From assembly GCF_027942865.1 (NCBI RefSeq), contig NC_134508.1, forward strand, positions 32,175,466 through 32,239,465: DNA of 64,000 nucleotides, written 5' to 3'. Shown here piece after piece: positions 1 to 13,286 of the stretch (positions within the stretch are counted from its first letter, which is position 1; the number at the start of each line of letters is the position of its first letter). The notes below the pieces were generated by a model. That model was given only the letters and a program-made list of their open reading frames with translations, was not told the DNA's origin and searched no databases. Made by a program: the position numbers and the translations under genes. Source of the DNA: Odontesthes bonariensis (Eukaryota > Chordata > Actinopteri > Atheriniformes > Atherinopsidae).

Positions 1-3000
1 CTAGTATGACACTGTTTGATGTTTGGGTTAACTCAGTTTGGGACTGAAGGTGACAAACATTTTAGCGCTTTCAAGTTTCTGTATCAACATGAGCGCTTAA
101 GAATAGTTTCTACAAGTAACAAGACAATATATTTAAACATTATTGTCTGATCTCATCTTTATATCTGTGGGACATCATAGTTTGTCTGTGCATTCAATGA
201 AGTTTTATAAAGTATGCTTTGTGATCTTACTGTGAAATAGTTCAGGTTTGATTAGGCCTGGACACTACGGCGACTCATTCAGCTTTTGGGAGAAAAAAGT
301 CATATTTGAGATGAGTATGTAGTTATGGAGCTATAATGTTGGTAGTCATCAATAAATCAGATGATTTTTGACATTTTCATTCAATGTATTTTTTTTTTTC
401 ATCTCTATATTCCATGTTGTAATAGAAAAAAGCATAGCTGTGGCCACTAGTTTTATCAATCTACTCACCAAAATGAAAACTCTACTGTTCTGATGTGCTT
501 TTGATTGTCATTTATCATTTCTATTTTTAACAGAATTTTTAAGCTGTTGTTTATTCCTTTTTCATTCAATTAAATCTTCTTCTACTTGTTTTGAATCACA
601 TTCTGTTTTTTGCCTTTAAACACTTTGAAGTAAAACAGTACGGATATAAATAAGAATAACAGTGAAATATGTTTACAGATGTTTGATAATTCCTTTAGTT
701 TTTCCCCAGAATGTGTAGCTAATCTTGGGTTGTGATCAGACTTCTTTTTCTTTAATCGAAAAGGTGATTTAAAAACTGAATTCGTTATTGTCTCTGAGAA
801 CTCTTATCTATACACCTCTTTCGCAGACTACAGCAGGTATCAGGTTGCAGTAATTGAGTTTTCTGCCAATATGCCGATGCAGAGACAGTGAATCAAGCAG
901 CGGGAACATCATAAGAATCTTGTCTACCTGGGGCTGCAGACTGGCATTTGATCGGAAAACATCTATAGCAGACAGACACATCATTAACTGCAGTGGTGGG
1001 GATGTTATTTGTGTGAAACTGGGAAGGGTGACTGCTCTACTTCTGCTGCTTCGTTATCTAGGTGAAATCTATTTACAGTTATGTAAGTGAGCACACATTT
1101 GTGCCTTATATTTTCACTGCCAATACACAAAGCCGAATAAGTAGGATACATAAGTAGGATATCTCTCTAATCCTGCTGTGCATATCTTCTCACCTATTTG
1201 TTCATAAAAGCATTAAAGCGACTGTGTTTGCGTGTCTGTATACATGTGGGGGTTGAACAGTGTGTACGAACAGCAGGCTCTGAAATTTAATCTCAGTGTT
1301 AATTTCACAGCCTTTAATACTGGGCAGACAAATTCCCATTGCATCATAGAGGAGCAGGGATCCCCCTTTTTTTTACAGAGGTTACCATGGTTACTACAAG
1401 GCATGCCTAAATGCCATCAAAATCATGCCACCATCTGTCTGCACGTTGAAATTAGTTTGACTTGACTATACTGTACACAGCAGCCTAACAGTACTGCTGG
1501 ATGTATGGATTTTTGTTTTTTTGTTTTTTAACTTGGTATAACACTTTGGAGAGCAAAGCTACATGCACCTTTTCTTCGTTAAATGATAGAGAAGAGGAGC
1601 AAGAGGAAGCAAAGAAAGAAAAGTAAGCTTTATAAGTGGTGGAGTTTCTTTTTCTTTTTTTTCTTTTTTAATTTTGTAGAATTCATGATCCCTAAAGAGA
1701 ACTTAATTCTCTTTCATTCAAAGTGTTTCATTGTTTCATTTATTAGATTTAGTCGCATTATAGCTGCTTTCTGTTTCCAGTTGAGCAAGAAAATAAATGA
1801 CAGCATGCTATGCTCCTTACTCTTCTTAATAGCATTAAAGTCCAAAATCCCAAAAATTGGGAGGGAGTTCAGGTTTACCATTCTGTGCTCAATTTTTGTT
1901 ACCATCTGAGAAATTATATATATATATCTTCTGCAGAACTTTTGTGTGCTTTCATTAATTCAAAATGTCCCCACTGACATATAAGACTGCTTCTCCATAT
2001 TATATTTTTGTATTTTTATTATATATATATATATAATGTGATATGTTATGTAAAAATCATTTTGTTTTTGTCTGTGTTACTGACTCCTGTGGAGAATTCT
2101 ACAGTAAAACATATGACTTCCTCTTGAGCATATAAATCTCTGTTGAGCCCTTGAAATTCCTGTTTTATTGTAACTGTATGTCAAAAGAGATCGAAATTAT
2201 CTATACTTGAAATATTAAAGACGTGTATCTTTTTGCAGGCTCTTCATGTTTGACACAAATGGGGAATTCTATTCTAATGAGTTTCCTGGAAAGGTCAGCA
2301 TGCCTCAGGGGCTGCATTCCTTGGAGATTCATCATTTCTTGAGTTTGTCAGGCTGCAGAATGACTGTACTACTGGTCCTGCATATTTACTGGCACAGTCA
2401 CGAGTGTAGCTGATGTTTTGGTTAGACTACACTATATACATCCCAGCTCTAAATAACTGTCTTTTTTTCAAGATATAAATGATGTTGTCCGTAAGTATTT
2501 TTGTCCTGAGATGCTTGCAGACACTCACGTCATTGTTTGCAGTGTAACAGTGACAACATCAAACTGTCAGATAAACAAGAGAAGGGCATTAGAATTGGAG
2601 AGGACAGAAATGAAAATAAGCATATGTGTGATCTTGTTTATTGTGATAACAATTTTAACTGAGTTCTTGCTCCTCTTCAGCCTGCTGCCGCCTGCTACAT
2701 TCCCATTTGAGCCGTTCTGCCATCTCTCGCTGTGATTTGGCAGCCACGCACTCACAGAACCAGTCAGGAGTTGCATTCGTCAGCCCATCTGCTCCTTACA
2801 AACTGTGGTTCACACTTCAAAGATGTCTCTCGCTCTGGCTTCTGCAGGGAGGTGCAAGCCTGATAATTTGCAGAAATAAAACAGTAAGTGTAATCCAAAA
2901 CTCAGTAAAATGAATGCTGAAGTAAAAAAAAAAAAAAAAAAAAAGTATATTTTTCTCTCTCCAGCTACACTGATGTATGTTTCTCAAATCCCTAATGTTA

Positions 3001-6000
3001 CTAGTTGAATGTCTTTTTCCTTTCAGACCTATAATCCGTAAGTGTTTAACATGCAATTGTTCGAGCTGCTCAAATGTGTGAATTTGCTGTTTTCGCATTA
3101 TGGCAAATTGAATCCTAATGGGCTTTACATTGTTGGTTTACAATACAAAAGTTACACAACAAGATATTCATTATCAAGATGACCAATCATCCCACAAAGG
3201 GCTGTTTATATACAAAACGCGTTGAAAGTAAACTCCAAATGGGTGTGACCTGAAGAGGGATTTGCACAAAAGATGCCGGCACAATCTGATGGATTTGGTG
3301 TGCTTCTCCTTAAGGAGAAGTTAGCTGATAGAAAACAAAGATCCAGAAAGACTAAATGCTGTGATCCATTCAAAAGGTAGTTTGACAAAGTATTAGATTC
3401 AGGGTGTGTATACTTTTTTTTGATTTTCATTCTTTTTTTTCCCCCTCTCGAATGCTTTTTTTCTTTCTGTCGAATCGTGCAGGTTATTGGTCACATTAGA
3501 GGTGGGAAAAGTCCTATAATGATTTCTCATTTCTAAACTAAACTAAAGAGAACAAACTAAAAAGACTACCATCTGCTACCATTCAAGTTCATGCCTGTGG
3601 TCTCTGTAGCTTAAAGCTAACCCCTCTGAGGTATAAAGCAATACTTCAGCGCTCGGGGGGTTCTGTCTACCTCGCCTTACCAGTTTGTTGCTGTGACAGC
3701 ATGTCATGCAGGGGCCAGAGAGCTCATTCACCCCAGGGATCTCTAATCCAAGAGGCTGGATCTTTTCCCCAACATATGCCCTCCTCCTTGCCCACGACCT
3801 TCGCATTTCACTGCAAGGATGCCGTTTGGAATAGCAACGACACATGGATCACGTCTTGTGCCATATCTGGTGCTGTAATTCTTTGTATTTGTATGACATT
3901 CTGTCACATCCCTGAGGCAAATCTGGCTTTTTCTCACAATTGAGCCTCCAGAGCCAATTTGGAGCTGCACCCTGATAAAAATTCATATTTGATACTGTCT
4001 GTTTAAAGGTCAGATGATGCTAATCAGAGGTATTTATCATTAATCAATTCAGTCAGGGGCCTTGTGTTACAGTGCATATATATATTTCATATTTTTGCAT
4101 TTGCAGGAGACTGTATTGAAGTGGTTGTGCTTTTTCACCTCTGCCTCTATGTGTGTTTGTGTTATGCATGGTAACATAATTCTATACTTTTATTTATATA
4201 TATATAAGTATACACAAATAAATAATGTGTGTGTGTTTGAAGAGCAGCCATATAACACTGAAGCACAGGAGGTAAATAAATGCAGAGTTTAAATCCCTCG
4301 TTGTTTCCCGTATGTGTCACACTTGTTTAATTCAGAGATGTGCGAACAGCTGCTTTCACTGCCTTGGCAGTCAGATAGATTTACTAAAGCACACAGCATG
4401 TCGAATGCACATTTCATACCATAACACATAATATAATGGGGGTTACTGTAATTGATTTATTTCAAAGTAGATTAGGGCAGACAAATTTGATCTTCCTTCA
4501 AACAGCACTGTTGTTGTTTTGTTGTGAACATACACTGTGTATTGTTAAACATTTATACAGAAACCGTAAGTACACCCATACATTTATCACACCTTCAGAT
4601 ACATTAAATTAGAATGTGGTGTTTCAGTTTAGGAACCAATGAATAGAAACTCTTCAGGGAGCAATATATGGGTTTTTGTCAATTTAAAAAGTAGAACAAT
4701 GTCATCTTTTAAATGTGTCTCTAAAGTAACTCTAACTTGATAAATTTGTGCTTTAACAAATGTAGTCATGCATTATGCATTATTATTTCAAGAATAACTG
4801 TAGTTATCTGTTATTAACTGAAGCGTGACCACCCACAAGAACTCAAGATTTGAACCCTTGTCCCTGCACTTTGTATGCACTAAAGAAAAACTAATTTGTT
4901 TGTTTTCAGCTTGTAAGAGCAGCTAGCTTCTTAAGTAGTACAGCTTTCTTGAACTGCAGCTATTAATGTTGTACATAACGTCGGTTAAAATATCAGTGTA
5001 TTAGTTGTAATTTGGCTGAACAAACTAGGTTTATTAACTTAATTTCTAGAAGAAATGTTGAGTAGACCATTTACTTGTTGCATTAAGTTGATTGAACTGC
5101 ATTTGACCCCTAGGTTTATATGCATTACATTATACTGAGATAAGGAATCAGGTCTTTAAAGGCCCATTTAACCTTAGCTGCTTGGACCTGAGGCCAGAAA
5201 TGGGCTGTTGCATTATATATAACCATGGTCTTCACCTTGACTCATGACATTCATGACAGCGGAAAGTATAATGATTGTGCATTGGCAGGGATCACAGCCA
5301 ATGCACAGCTGATCAATAGATGCTGGTTTGTCTCTCTGTCTTTATTGATCCACTAGTGTTTGCCTGTGAGCCAGCCCCAACTATCAGAAAAAACAGCCTT
5401 GCACATCATTACTCAAAGAGCTCTCCAAGCACTGTCACTTCTGATGGAAACCATCCTCCTATTCTCTGATACTATCTACACTGTTGATGAAACTTACAGT
5501 TAAGATCAGCTAAGGGGTTATTATATCAAATGACCTCAACCCCTTCCAGACCAGACGCACAACATCCTTTATAATGTCACTTAAAATTCTGGCTTATGAT
5601 AGAGTTAATAAGTCATTCTTTAACTTCCCAGACTGATAAAAGGACTATCTTTAGCTGCCTTCAGCTCCAGAGGTTTGGATGCATAATAGGGCTGTTTTAT
5701 CCTCTGCACACAACCCACAGAATGAGCTAGAAAGTGATGAGAAAATGGACTCAATGACCTTGTGCAATCGAGGTGCTATTAAGCCTTTATAAATGCGTGT
5801 AAGACTGGGCAAAGGCATGTGTATAACAATGTCAGTTTGTGCAGAATTAGCTTGGCTTGTTTTTAAAGAGACTATAAATCACCTGCAGTGTTGTGACTCT
5901 TGAAAACAGTGGTAATTTCGCCTCTTACATCGTGGCTCTTACGCTGACTCTATTTGCAGGTGCATTATTTGTAATAACAAGTTGCCACTTTTGTTTTTTC

Positions 6001-9000
6001 TTTATCTCTCATCCATTTAGTCTCTCGCAGGAATGCTTATTTTGTTTGTTTACCTGACCTGTCATTCAAAGGTGCATCGCAGCTGCACAGCACATCAGAA
6101 CACAGTTTACAGAGAATCTGGAACCAGATCGTGAGCTGAAATTTGGTCTGTTTACAAGCTAAAGTACTGCGTAAATTGTCCAAGGGGATCCATATTTAAT
6201 TTATTTTGGCTATTATGTTTAACTGAAAAGTAAATTGGATATAAAAGAGACAGACTGCACAGCCAAAGACTCTTTGATAATGAATGATGTTATGAAATGA
6301 AAGTGTCTATCCTGTCCAAGGTCTAAGCTTTAAATCTGCACTTTCCTGTCGAGCCAATTCTTCTGTGTTTGATACATGGCCTTGCAGTCAACACACAGAG
6401 ACACCCAGAGACACACAGAGACACACAGAGACACACAGAGACACACAGATCTAGCTGGTTCCTTTTAATCCTGATATGTAACATGTCCACACCTAAGCAG
6501 GAATGTGAAAAATAGTCTCCGGTCAACTTGGTCCTGCACAACTTGGGCCAGAAAATGCAACTTCTTCAACTTAACTCCCCTTCTCTTTACAAAACACTTG
6601 ATGTGTTGTTGCTATAGTGATGAAAACCCAGTCAAAACTTCCCATGCTTACTGATTTGCTGCCACTGGGAGATTGTTCATAGCAGTGTGATTTTCTTGCT
6701 CCAAGAGATGATTGAATTAATGTGCATGTTATTAACAATTAGGGATGAGTAGATTGTCTTAGAACTGGTAAAACAAAAATCACCTTAACTTTACGAGACA
6801 TGTAGAAAATTAGTCAAGTAGTGTAAAAGGATGGATCTTTATTTCACTCTACTGTGTTCCACTTATAGAGTTTTAAATCCAAATGGAGAAGTTAGTCAAT
6901 GCCTGTATTGACAAACCTGTCTTCAACGCCTAGACTGACAGAGCCAGTATGTACTGTAACACTGCAAGGTCAGGTTACAAAGCTGAGTTGAAAAAATGCA
7001 TTAACAATACCCCAAGTAGATTATCAGTAAACCTGCATAAAAAGCTTATTTATCTAAAAAAAACATCATTCTAATTAGGAGGTAGTGCCACAAAATGAGT
7101 CGAGTGAAATTATGTTATTCGTTCCCTCCTTTAAGCATTGCCTAAAGTGGCTGATTAATTTCAATGCGGATGTTGCTGCGACTGTATAATTATATTAATT
7201 ATCAGTTATCATGATGTAAGCTAACAGCTTTTTTTTGTGAGGCTTATTGTTCAAAACTAAAAGATATTCAGACCCATAAACAGTTAGGTTGTAAATAAAT
7301 GTTTTCTCACGTTACATTAAAGGACTGATTTTCTCTGCTTTAATGGGAAACTTGAAACAAACAGGAATCTCCTCTGTAAAGTGGCTCAGACAGGCCAGGA
7401 AAATATGTTGAACCTTTTCGTTTGACGTGAAGTTTAGTAGGTTCACTTACCTATGGACAACCACATCTAAAACAGGTTTCAGCAATGCAATTTCACGCCA
7501 GATTGTGTAATAGCTTTGTGTGTCCACAGGGCAACATTTTCTTTGCTACAAGATTGGCATATTCTTACATCTGCCTTTCAAAATTGAAACGTGCTTCCAT
7601 TTTGCTCTATATAAAGTGCTTGAAAGATAATGCGCTTAAAAATGTTAAGATTACTACACAGTCGGAGCTTTAAAAACTATGGAAGTCAAGAGTGGCCTTG
7701 CTCACTCTTATTGATTTTGATGCCATTATCTCATGATCACAAGCTAAATATTTTTTAAATCAACTTTTTTCCCCCCATGACATCACTACTTTAAGTTTAA
7801 TGTGTGGGTTTGGTTTCTCGACACCACAATGTGAGCTTGAAATGATTCCTGTGTTAACACCTAATTTCATTGTTCATAATCCCTGCCATGACAGTTTGAT
7901 CTATATCATTAAGTCAAGGCAATCATGTTTGCTGCACTGAGTCTGGTCAATTTTGGTTAATTTACTAAACGGATTAGGAAATATTCATAAAAATATAATA
8001 AATACATGGTTAGGTTTAGATATTATTAAAAATATAGTTGGGGATTAGAATAACAAACACATGGTAAGTCTTAAGTATTAATAACATGCACTGCCTTTCA
8101 TTTTGCTGGTTGCCTTGGTTACATTTGAACACATGTTACAGTAAGACTTTGTCACTTCCTGGTTGGCTTTAGCTCTTGGCTTCATTCGGTTAGGGTTTAA
8201 TAGCAATCCTGGTTAGGACTAGAATACATTGTTTTTACATTGCAACTATATTTTTATGGACACAATTTTTACAGTTCACATGTAGTTGCTCTCTTGACCA
8301 CTCAAGGTTAGTAATCCTTCAAAATGAATTATAGGTCGTATCTGCCCGCAACTATGGAACAAACGGTGCATGGTTTTAGTATTTGGGTACAGGACAGTCC
8401 TGTGACACACTGTGTTTTGGATATGTGGACAAATGTAACTGTTACGGTTTTCTTTTTAAGCTTCCATTTACCTTAATTGTGTTTTTCTTCCTTGGCTGTC
8501 TTAATTTTCCTTCTCCACTAATTGCATTTCCACTGTGAGTTACTGTGTAATTTTTATGGTTAATGGAAAAAATGGCAGCTTTACACGGACTTCACAGCTG
8601 TGCCATCAAATTACTGGGTAGGGCTGTTGGAGAATTAGGATATTAGGCTACTGTGCAGTAAAATGCTCTTTAAATATTGCAGTTCCATAATAGAGAGTGG
8701 ATTAGGGAGAGGTGGAGTTTCAGTCTGTGTGGATAATGGGAAGAGACTCGGATCTGACTGAGCAGAGAAAGGTCACGTCACCACTGGGCTACAGTGAGGA
8801 AACAACAGTGAGACAAAATAGGAGAGAAAAACATTTCCATCATACAAAAAAAGCAGAAGAAGACACGTACTGAAATATGGGCTTGGAGAAATGTTGGTAG
8901 TAACCAACATTATAAGTGGTTATAAGTGGATGTTGTTTCAAAGTTAGCTGAAAATAAGCTTTTGTGTCTTGTGTTTTTCACATTTCAGTGTGCTTCTAAG

Positions 9001-10158
9001 ACTGAGAACAGAATGTGAGATCATGAAACGACACTCAGCACTGCGGTGATAATGATATTCAGCGCTTATTATGTATTTCTGGACTTTTTTTTTTTTGCTT
9101 GTGTAAACTCTATGAGTTCCTGATATGGTTTAGAACAGAAATGCATTCTATACCTATTTAGTACTCAGGTACCAGAACATAAGATGCAGCATAAAATACT
9201 TAAAAATGATCTCTTTTGCCTTGGGCCCCGGAAGTTGAAGATCATCATCATAAATGTTCATCTGGGGTAGAATTAAAATCTGTTAGTTATCATGAAAATT
9301 TTTGAGTGTATAGAGAAAGGTTTCTCTTTTCAAAATGGGGTTCTTTGAGACCTTCGGGTCAATAGAAGAGGAGGTTTAACAAAGGGCTTAATATGATCAT
9401 TACGATAATGTGATCATTCATTAGGTTATGATGCAGTTAACTGAAAGGATATGAAATAGACTTCAGCTGTTTTTATCCTGAAAATGTTTAAAACTTCCAT
9501 TCAACACCCATCTGCTTCTTTTTACATATTCATTATACTCTTTTGGAGGTTTTCCCATGACCTATATCCTTGTTTAAAATGCAGTTCAAGAGAGGTCAAT
9601 GTTTTTTTTTTTTTTGGATCAATGTCATCCGCTTTAAGAGGATTTATGAGTATGTTCGTAGTTAAGTACTAGATGTTTCTATATTTGGAAAGGAGATAAG
9701 TAGAGATTTTTAGTTTGGGTTTATTTGTTTTTTTATTATTTGAAAAAAAACAGAGTTGCACAATGAAAATAAAAAAGAACAAATTGTACTGCCTTGAGTC
9801 TGACAGAGTCTGTCTGTCTGGATTGCAAACCGGAGCCATTGACTGACTTTGATGATGCATGTCAGTACGAATTATAAACGACTTTGATTTTTCAGATTTT
9901 CAGATCACAGCTTTAACAAAGACTGGCACTTCAAACGCTTTTTTTTTTTTTTTTCGATTTTATCCACACAGTGAGACATAGTGAGTTTTTACTTGGAGGG
10001 AATGAGGAGACTAATCCCGGAGCTTGTCTTGTTTTATTTTAGCAATATCGAGGGAAGCATCTTCAGACGATGACACACATGAGCCGAGCACATAATAAAC
10101 TCAGCCTGGTGCTGCTGAGAAGAGCGCGCCTTGATTTACAGGCTGGTGCGCGCTTGTT
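1..10158. other. Noncoding DNA upstream of kcna3
   Basis: AT-rich sequence with many stop codons in all frames. Short open frames (up to about 108 codons) show no recognisable domain. Simple sequence includes short AT runs near 1917-1930 and 2020-2035, a run of 22 A near 2923-2944, and the minisatellite listed separately. A splice-acceptor-like site followed by an open stretch at about 2238-2300 was considered and not called. I see no gene and no recognisable transposon. Confidence 0.7.
6391..6449. repeat. 10-bp minisatellite, unit ACACACAGAG
   Basis: About six head-to-tail copies of the decamer ACACACAGAG, with one substitution in the second copy (ACACCCAGAG). On the minus strand it reads as Cys/Val/Ser/Leu repeats inside a short open frame, which is a translation artefact of the repeat and not a gene. 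Confidence 0.9.
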
Positions 10159-10179
10159 TTCAGCACCATGGAGAGCAAC
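10159..10179 (+). promoter_or_regulatory. Candidate REST/NRSF binding site (RE1)
   Basis: The left half TTCAGCACC matches the canonical RE1 left half exactly. After the usual 2-bp spacer, the right half GGAGAGCAAC matches GGACAGCGCC at 7 of 10 positions. It lies about 720 bp upstream of the kcna3 start codon in a locally GC-richer stretch that is probably promoter or 5' leader. REST silences neuronal genes in non-neuronal cells, so a site here would fit a neuronal/immune K+ channel. This is a motif match only. Confidence 0.4.
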
Positions 10180-10579
10180 AACCCCTCACCAACAAGAAAG
10201 AAGACGCCGAACAAAAGAATATGCATCCTAATGATTCGCTTTTATTCACCGCTTCTGGACAGTGGCTACTTTAACATTCATGATGGAGTCCTTTGTTGTC
10301 AGTTGATACAACTAACCGGAATACTTTAGCCCCTTTTTCTGCAGGAAAAGTCAAGCATGAACGTATCACTTGTTCTTTGCAAAAATAGTCTGTGTAGTTA
10401 AAGCATGACATTGCCTCCTTGTTGTTATCTTTCTTTTTATTTGTGTTTGAGATAACTGCCCTGCGGTGTGGATTCATTCTAGCATGTTTCTTATTTCATG
10501 ACAAAGAGCAACAACAGTTTAAGTTGATTGTCTTGATCTCTTTTCTTTCACATGTGAGCTCAACCTGTATCAAACAGGT

Positions 10580-10899
10580 GTGAATGTGATTTCATCAAGT
10601 GTTTTTGTTTCACCACATAAGGGTGTTTGCTCGACGTTCAGTGCCAAGTTAATTTCCTATTGGGCGGGGGGTGGATGTATGTCAGACATGTGCACGCCGT
10701 GGGTGGGTGTCAGTGTGTTTGAGGAAGAAAAAAATAAGAAAAAGACAGAGGGGAGTGCAGCGCTTCAGTGTAGGGTTACGCAGAGATAGGTGATGGTTAG
10801 GAGACATGCACGTGGCGTCCGCCTCAGCTCCCCAAAGCTGTAAGCTTTGACTGGGAGTGGCGTGGCGCACTTTGCCCCTCCACACCGAAAACCACCTGT
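10580..10899 (+). promoter_or_regulatory. Probable kcna3 5' leader / proximal promoter
   Basis: This stretch is richer in G+C and CpG than the flanks and runs directly into the kcna3 ATG. It contains several upstream ATGs (for example near 10678, 10792 and 10806) not in a long frame with the channel, so upstream ORFs could reduce translation. No convincing TATA box was seen. The leader extent is inferred; a transcription start cannot be placed from sequence alone. Confidence 0.3.
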
Positions 10900-12441
10900 A
10901 TGGATGACCATACATCCAGCGTGATCCAGTCGCCCTCATTGGCCAGGAAGAAAGGAAGAAACGCGACAGACAACAGGGGTTATGGCGAGGTGCAGAAGGG
11001 CATCATGACGGTGGAAAAGATGCTGGAGGAGTCCGCCGTGCTCTCGGCGCCTCACCTGTCGGTGGATCGATATGAGCGCAGCCGCCAGGGATGCTGCGAG
11101 AGGGTGGTCATCAACATTTCGGGTTTACGCTTCGAAACACAACTTAAAACTTTCAACCTGTTCCCAGACACGCTGCTTGGGGACCCGCGGAAAAGAATGC
11201 GCTACTTTGACCCACTTAGGAACGAGTACTTCTTCGACAGGAACAGACCCAGCTTTGATGCCATCCTGTACTATTACCAGTCAGGGGGGCGCATTCGGAG
11301 ACCTGTTAACGTTCCCATTGATATTTTCTCAATGGAGATTAGGTTTTACCAACTCGGGGAGGAGGCCATGGAAAAATTCCGCGAGGATGAGGGGTTTATA
11401 AAAGAGGAGGAGCGCGTACTCCCCCAAAATGATTACCAAAAGCAGGTTTGGCTTTTGTTTGAGTATCCCGAAAGCTCTGGACCAGCAAGGGGGATAGCCA
11501 TTGTTTCAGTGCTTGTTATTCTGATTTCAATTGTTATTTTCTGTATGGAGACTCTGCCAGAATTTCGGGACGAAAAATACATAGCCACAGTGGCACCAAC
11601 AGTTAACGGTACTGCTCCCTACGTGCCAAGTCCGTTCACAGATCCATTTTTTGTGATCGAGACGCTGTGTATTATATGGTTCTCTTTTGAGTTGTTGGTC
11701 AGGTTTTTCGCCTGCCCCAGCAAAACCGTTTTCTCCAAAAACATCATGAACATCATTGATATTGTCGCCATAATTCCCTACTTTATCACTCTGGGGACGG
11801 AGATGGCCGAGAGGCAAACCAATGGTGGGCAACAGGCGATGTCCCTCGCCATCCTAAGGGTGATCAGACTAGTGAGAGTCTTTCGTATTTTCAAGCTCTC
11901 ACGACACTCAAAGGGACTTCAGATTTTGGGGCAGACCCTCAAGGCCAGCATGAGGGAACTGGGCTTGCTCATATTTTTCCTTTTCATTGGAGTCATCCTC
12001 TTCTCCAGTGCGGTTTACTTCGCAGAAGCAGACGACCCCTCATCCAGTTTCACCAGCATCCCAGATGCTTTCTGGTGGGCAGTTGTCACTATGACCACAG
12101 TCGGATATGGGGACATGCATCCGGTAACCATTGGTGGAAAAATAGTGGGGTCACTGTGCGCAATAGCGGGCGTGCTGACCATTGCCTTACCTGTGCCAGT
12201 AATTGTGTCCAATTTCAACTACTTTTACCACCGAGAGACCGACGGAGAGGAGCACCAACAGTACCTGAACACGAGTAGCTGTGAGCACTTGCCCTCAGAG
12301 GAGCTGAGGAGGTCGTGCAGCTCCTCATCTCTCAGCAAGTCGGAGTACATGGTGATAGAAGAGGGCATCAAACAGCACAACTTCACCACGGAAAACAACC
12401 AGAACTGCGTGAACATCAAAAAGATCTTCACAGACGTGTAA
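10900..12441 (+). CDS. kcna3: Voltage-gated K+ channel subunit Kv1.3 (Shaker family)
   Basis: A 513-residue pore-forming subunit of a delayed-rectifier K+ channel of the plasma membrane; four Kv1 subunits make one channel. Order: variable N-terminus (1-65); T1 tetramerisation domain (about 67-165); S1 (196-218); S1-S2 loop with an N-glycosylation site at N236-G-T; S2 (247-268); S3 (281-303); S4 voltage sensor with repeated R/K every third residue (317-338); S5 (352-373); pore helix; filter TVGYGD (400-405); His407; S6 with the PVP hinge (431-433). It ends in FTDV, a PDZ ligand. The outer-pore His, the [11 protein letters not shown] motif and the [10 protein letters not shown] tail identify Kv1.3 rather than other Kv1 members. 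The coding region is one exon, as is usual for Kv1 genes. The ATG at 10900 is chosen because the N-terminus still resembles the mammalian long form (a GY-E then MTV motif). Met36 (ATG at 11005) is an alternative start. Confidence 0.97.
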   Translation: MDDHTSSVIQSPSLARKKGRNATDNRGYGEVQKGIMTVEKMLEESAVLSAPHLSVDRYERSRQGCCERVVINISGLRFETQLKTFNLFPDTLLGDPRKRMRYFDPLRNEYFFDRNRPSFDAILYYYQSGGRIRRPVNVPIDIFSMEIRFYQLGEEAMEKFREDEGFIKEEERVLPQNDYQKQVWLLFEYPESSGPARGIAIVSVLVILISIVIFCMETLPEFRDEKYIATVAPTVNGTAPYVPSPFTDPFFVIETLCIIWFSFELLVRFFACPSKTVFSKNIMNIIDIVAIIPYFITLGTEMAERQTNGGQQAMSLAILRVIRLVRVFRIFKLSRHSKGLQILGQTLKASMRELGLLIFFLFIGVILFSSAVYFAEADDPSSSFTSIPDAFWWAVVTMTTVGYGDMHPVTIGGKIVGSLCAIAGVLTIALPVPVIVSNFNYFYHRETDGEEHQQYLNTSSCEHLPSEELRRSCSSSSLSKSEYMVIEEGIKQHNFTTENNQNCVNIKKIFTDV

Positions 12442-13070
12442 ATGAACCCCATCAAGAATTACTTATTGAAGCATGAGGAAATACTCGGCATTGCTATAAT
12501 ATTTTATATAGCCAGTTGTGAGGTGTCGGTCCATATCTGGTTGAACGCTGCAAATGTTGTCTATTGGAATTCATATTATGAATAAGACACAATAAGTTCC
12601 ACTGAAAAAGAAATCACCCTGTTCCAAGCTGCTGCAAAACATTAAATCTACATGTAAGTGGATTGTGGAAAAAAGTTAAATTTAAGTGTAAAACGCCACA
12701 CGATGCCTACATATCTTGATCGTATACTGCGAACGTTGTCGATGTTCATGGCTTGGTTACACGTGTAGTATACTGTGTTGAATCTTACCGCCAGCCAAAA
12801 ACAACATATTATGCTCTTGTGGAAAGAACTGTGTCGTTGTCCTGTCATATAATCAACAGACTACCGTAATTTCTATAGCCAAATGCCTGCTAAGGGTTAT
12901 ATCTATTATCAAAACCTGTCGACATTTTGGTTTCTGCAATCTTGTACGCAGAGTGGTGCACATGGAAACGCTTATCATAAAGTACATGTTGAGCTTTTCG
13001 TAAAGTTGTATTTCTATCCAGAAATGCCTCTATAATCTATATTAAATAAAACAAAAATGAAGGGAAATTA
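12442..13070 (+). other. Probable kcna3 3' UTR
   Basis: AT-rich sequence directly after the TAA stop, without repeats, running to the AATAAA at 13045. Its extent is inferred from the stop codon and the first canonical poly(A) signal. Confidence 0.4.
13045..13050 (+). terminator. Candidate poly(A) signal for kcna3
   Basis: Canonical AATAAA about 600 bp after the kcna3 stop, followed within about 50 bp by a T-rich run (near 13097-13110) that could serve as the downstream element. Confidence 0.4.
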
Positions 13071-13254
13071 AAACTTATACTAGATTGTCATTAATGTTTT
13101 TTTTTTTGTTTAACGCGAGCAGCAGGAGTGTGTGACATGATCGTGTCTGTTTGAGGTCACGCGCGCAGTGATGACAGCATGAAAACAGCGTGAATGAAAG
13201 GAGGGAAATCATGCAACTGGTCCCTGCCTTCTACTGAGCCCGCCTTGTGATGCA

Positions 13255-13286
13255 GTCTCCATGACAACGGTGGTTTCCTGGGCAAC
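13255..13286 (+). promoter_or_regulatory. Tandem RFX X-box pair
   Basis: Two motifs fit the metazoan X-box pattern RYYNYY-N2-RRNRAC: GTCTCCATGACAAC at 13255-13268 and GTTTCCTGGGCAAC at 13273-13286. They are 18 bp apart start to start and read in the same direction. RFX factors control ciliary and hair-cell genes. The pair lies just downstream of kcna3 and could be an enhancer or an unannotated promoter. Motif evidence only. Confidence 0.35.

Noticed and set aside
825-1090. Acceptor-like CGCAG plus open frames (78 codons from 854; another reading DYSRYQVAVIEFS)
   Set aside because: The exon-like frame hits a stop near 890 without a donor, and the 78-codon frame has no domain or composition typical of protein.
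2238-2420. Acceptor-like CTTTTTGCAG followed by about 58 open codons (FDTNGEFYSNEFPGK...)
   Set aside because: It looks exon-like at first, but I recognise no protein family, there is no partner exon or clear donor, and open stretches of this length are common by chance.
6391-6449. Short regularly spaced repeats considered as a CRISPR-like array
   Set aside because: The units are contiguous with no spacers, and the genome is vertebrate.
6323-6541. Cys/Val/Ser-rich 72-codon minus-strand frame
   Set aside because: Produced entirely by the 10-bp minisatellite.
11527-12455. Minus-strand and shifted frames inside kcna3 (and equivalents in kcna2 and kcna10)
   Set aside because: They are shadows of the conserved channel coding sequence; equivalent frames appear in the paralogs because the codons are shared.
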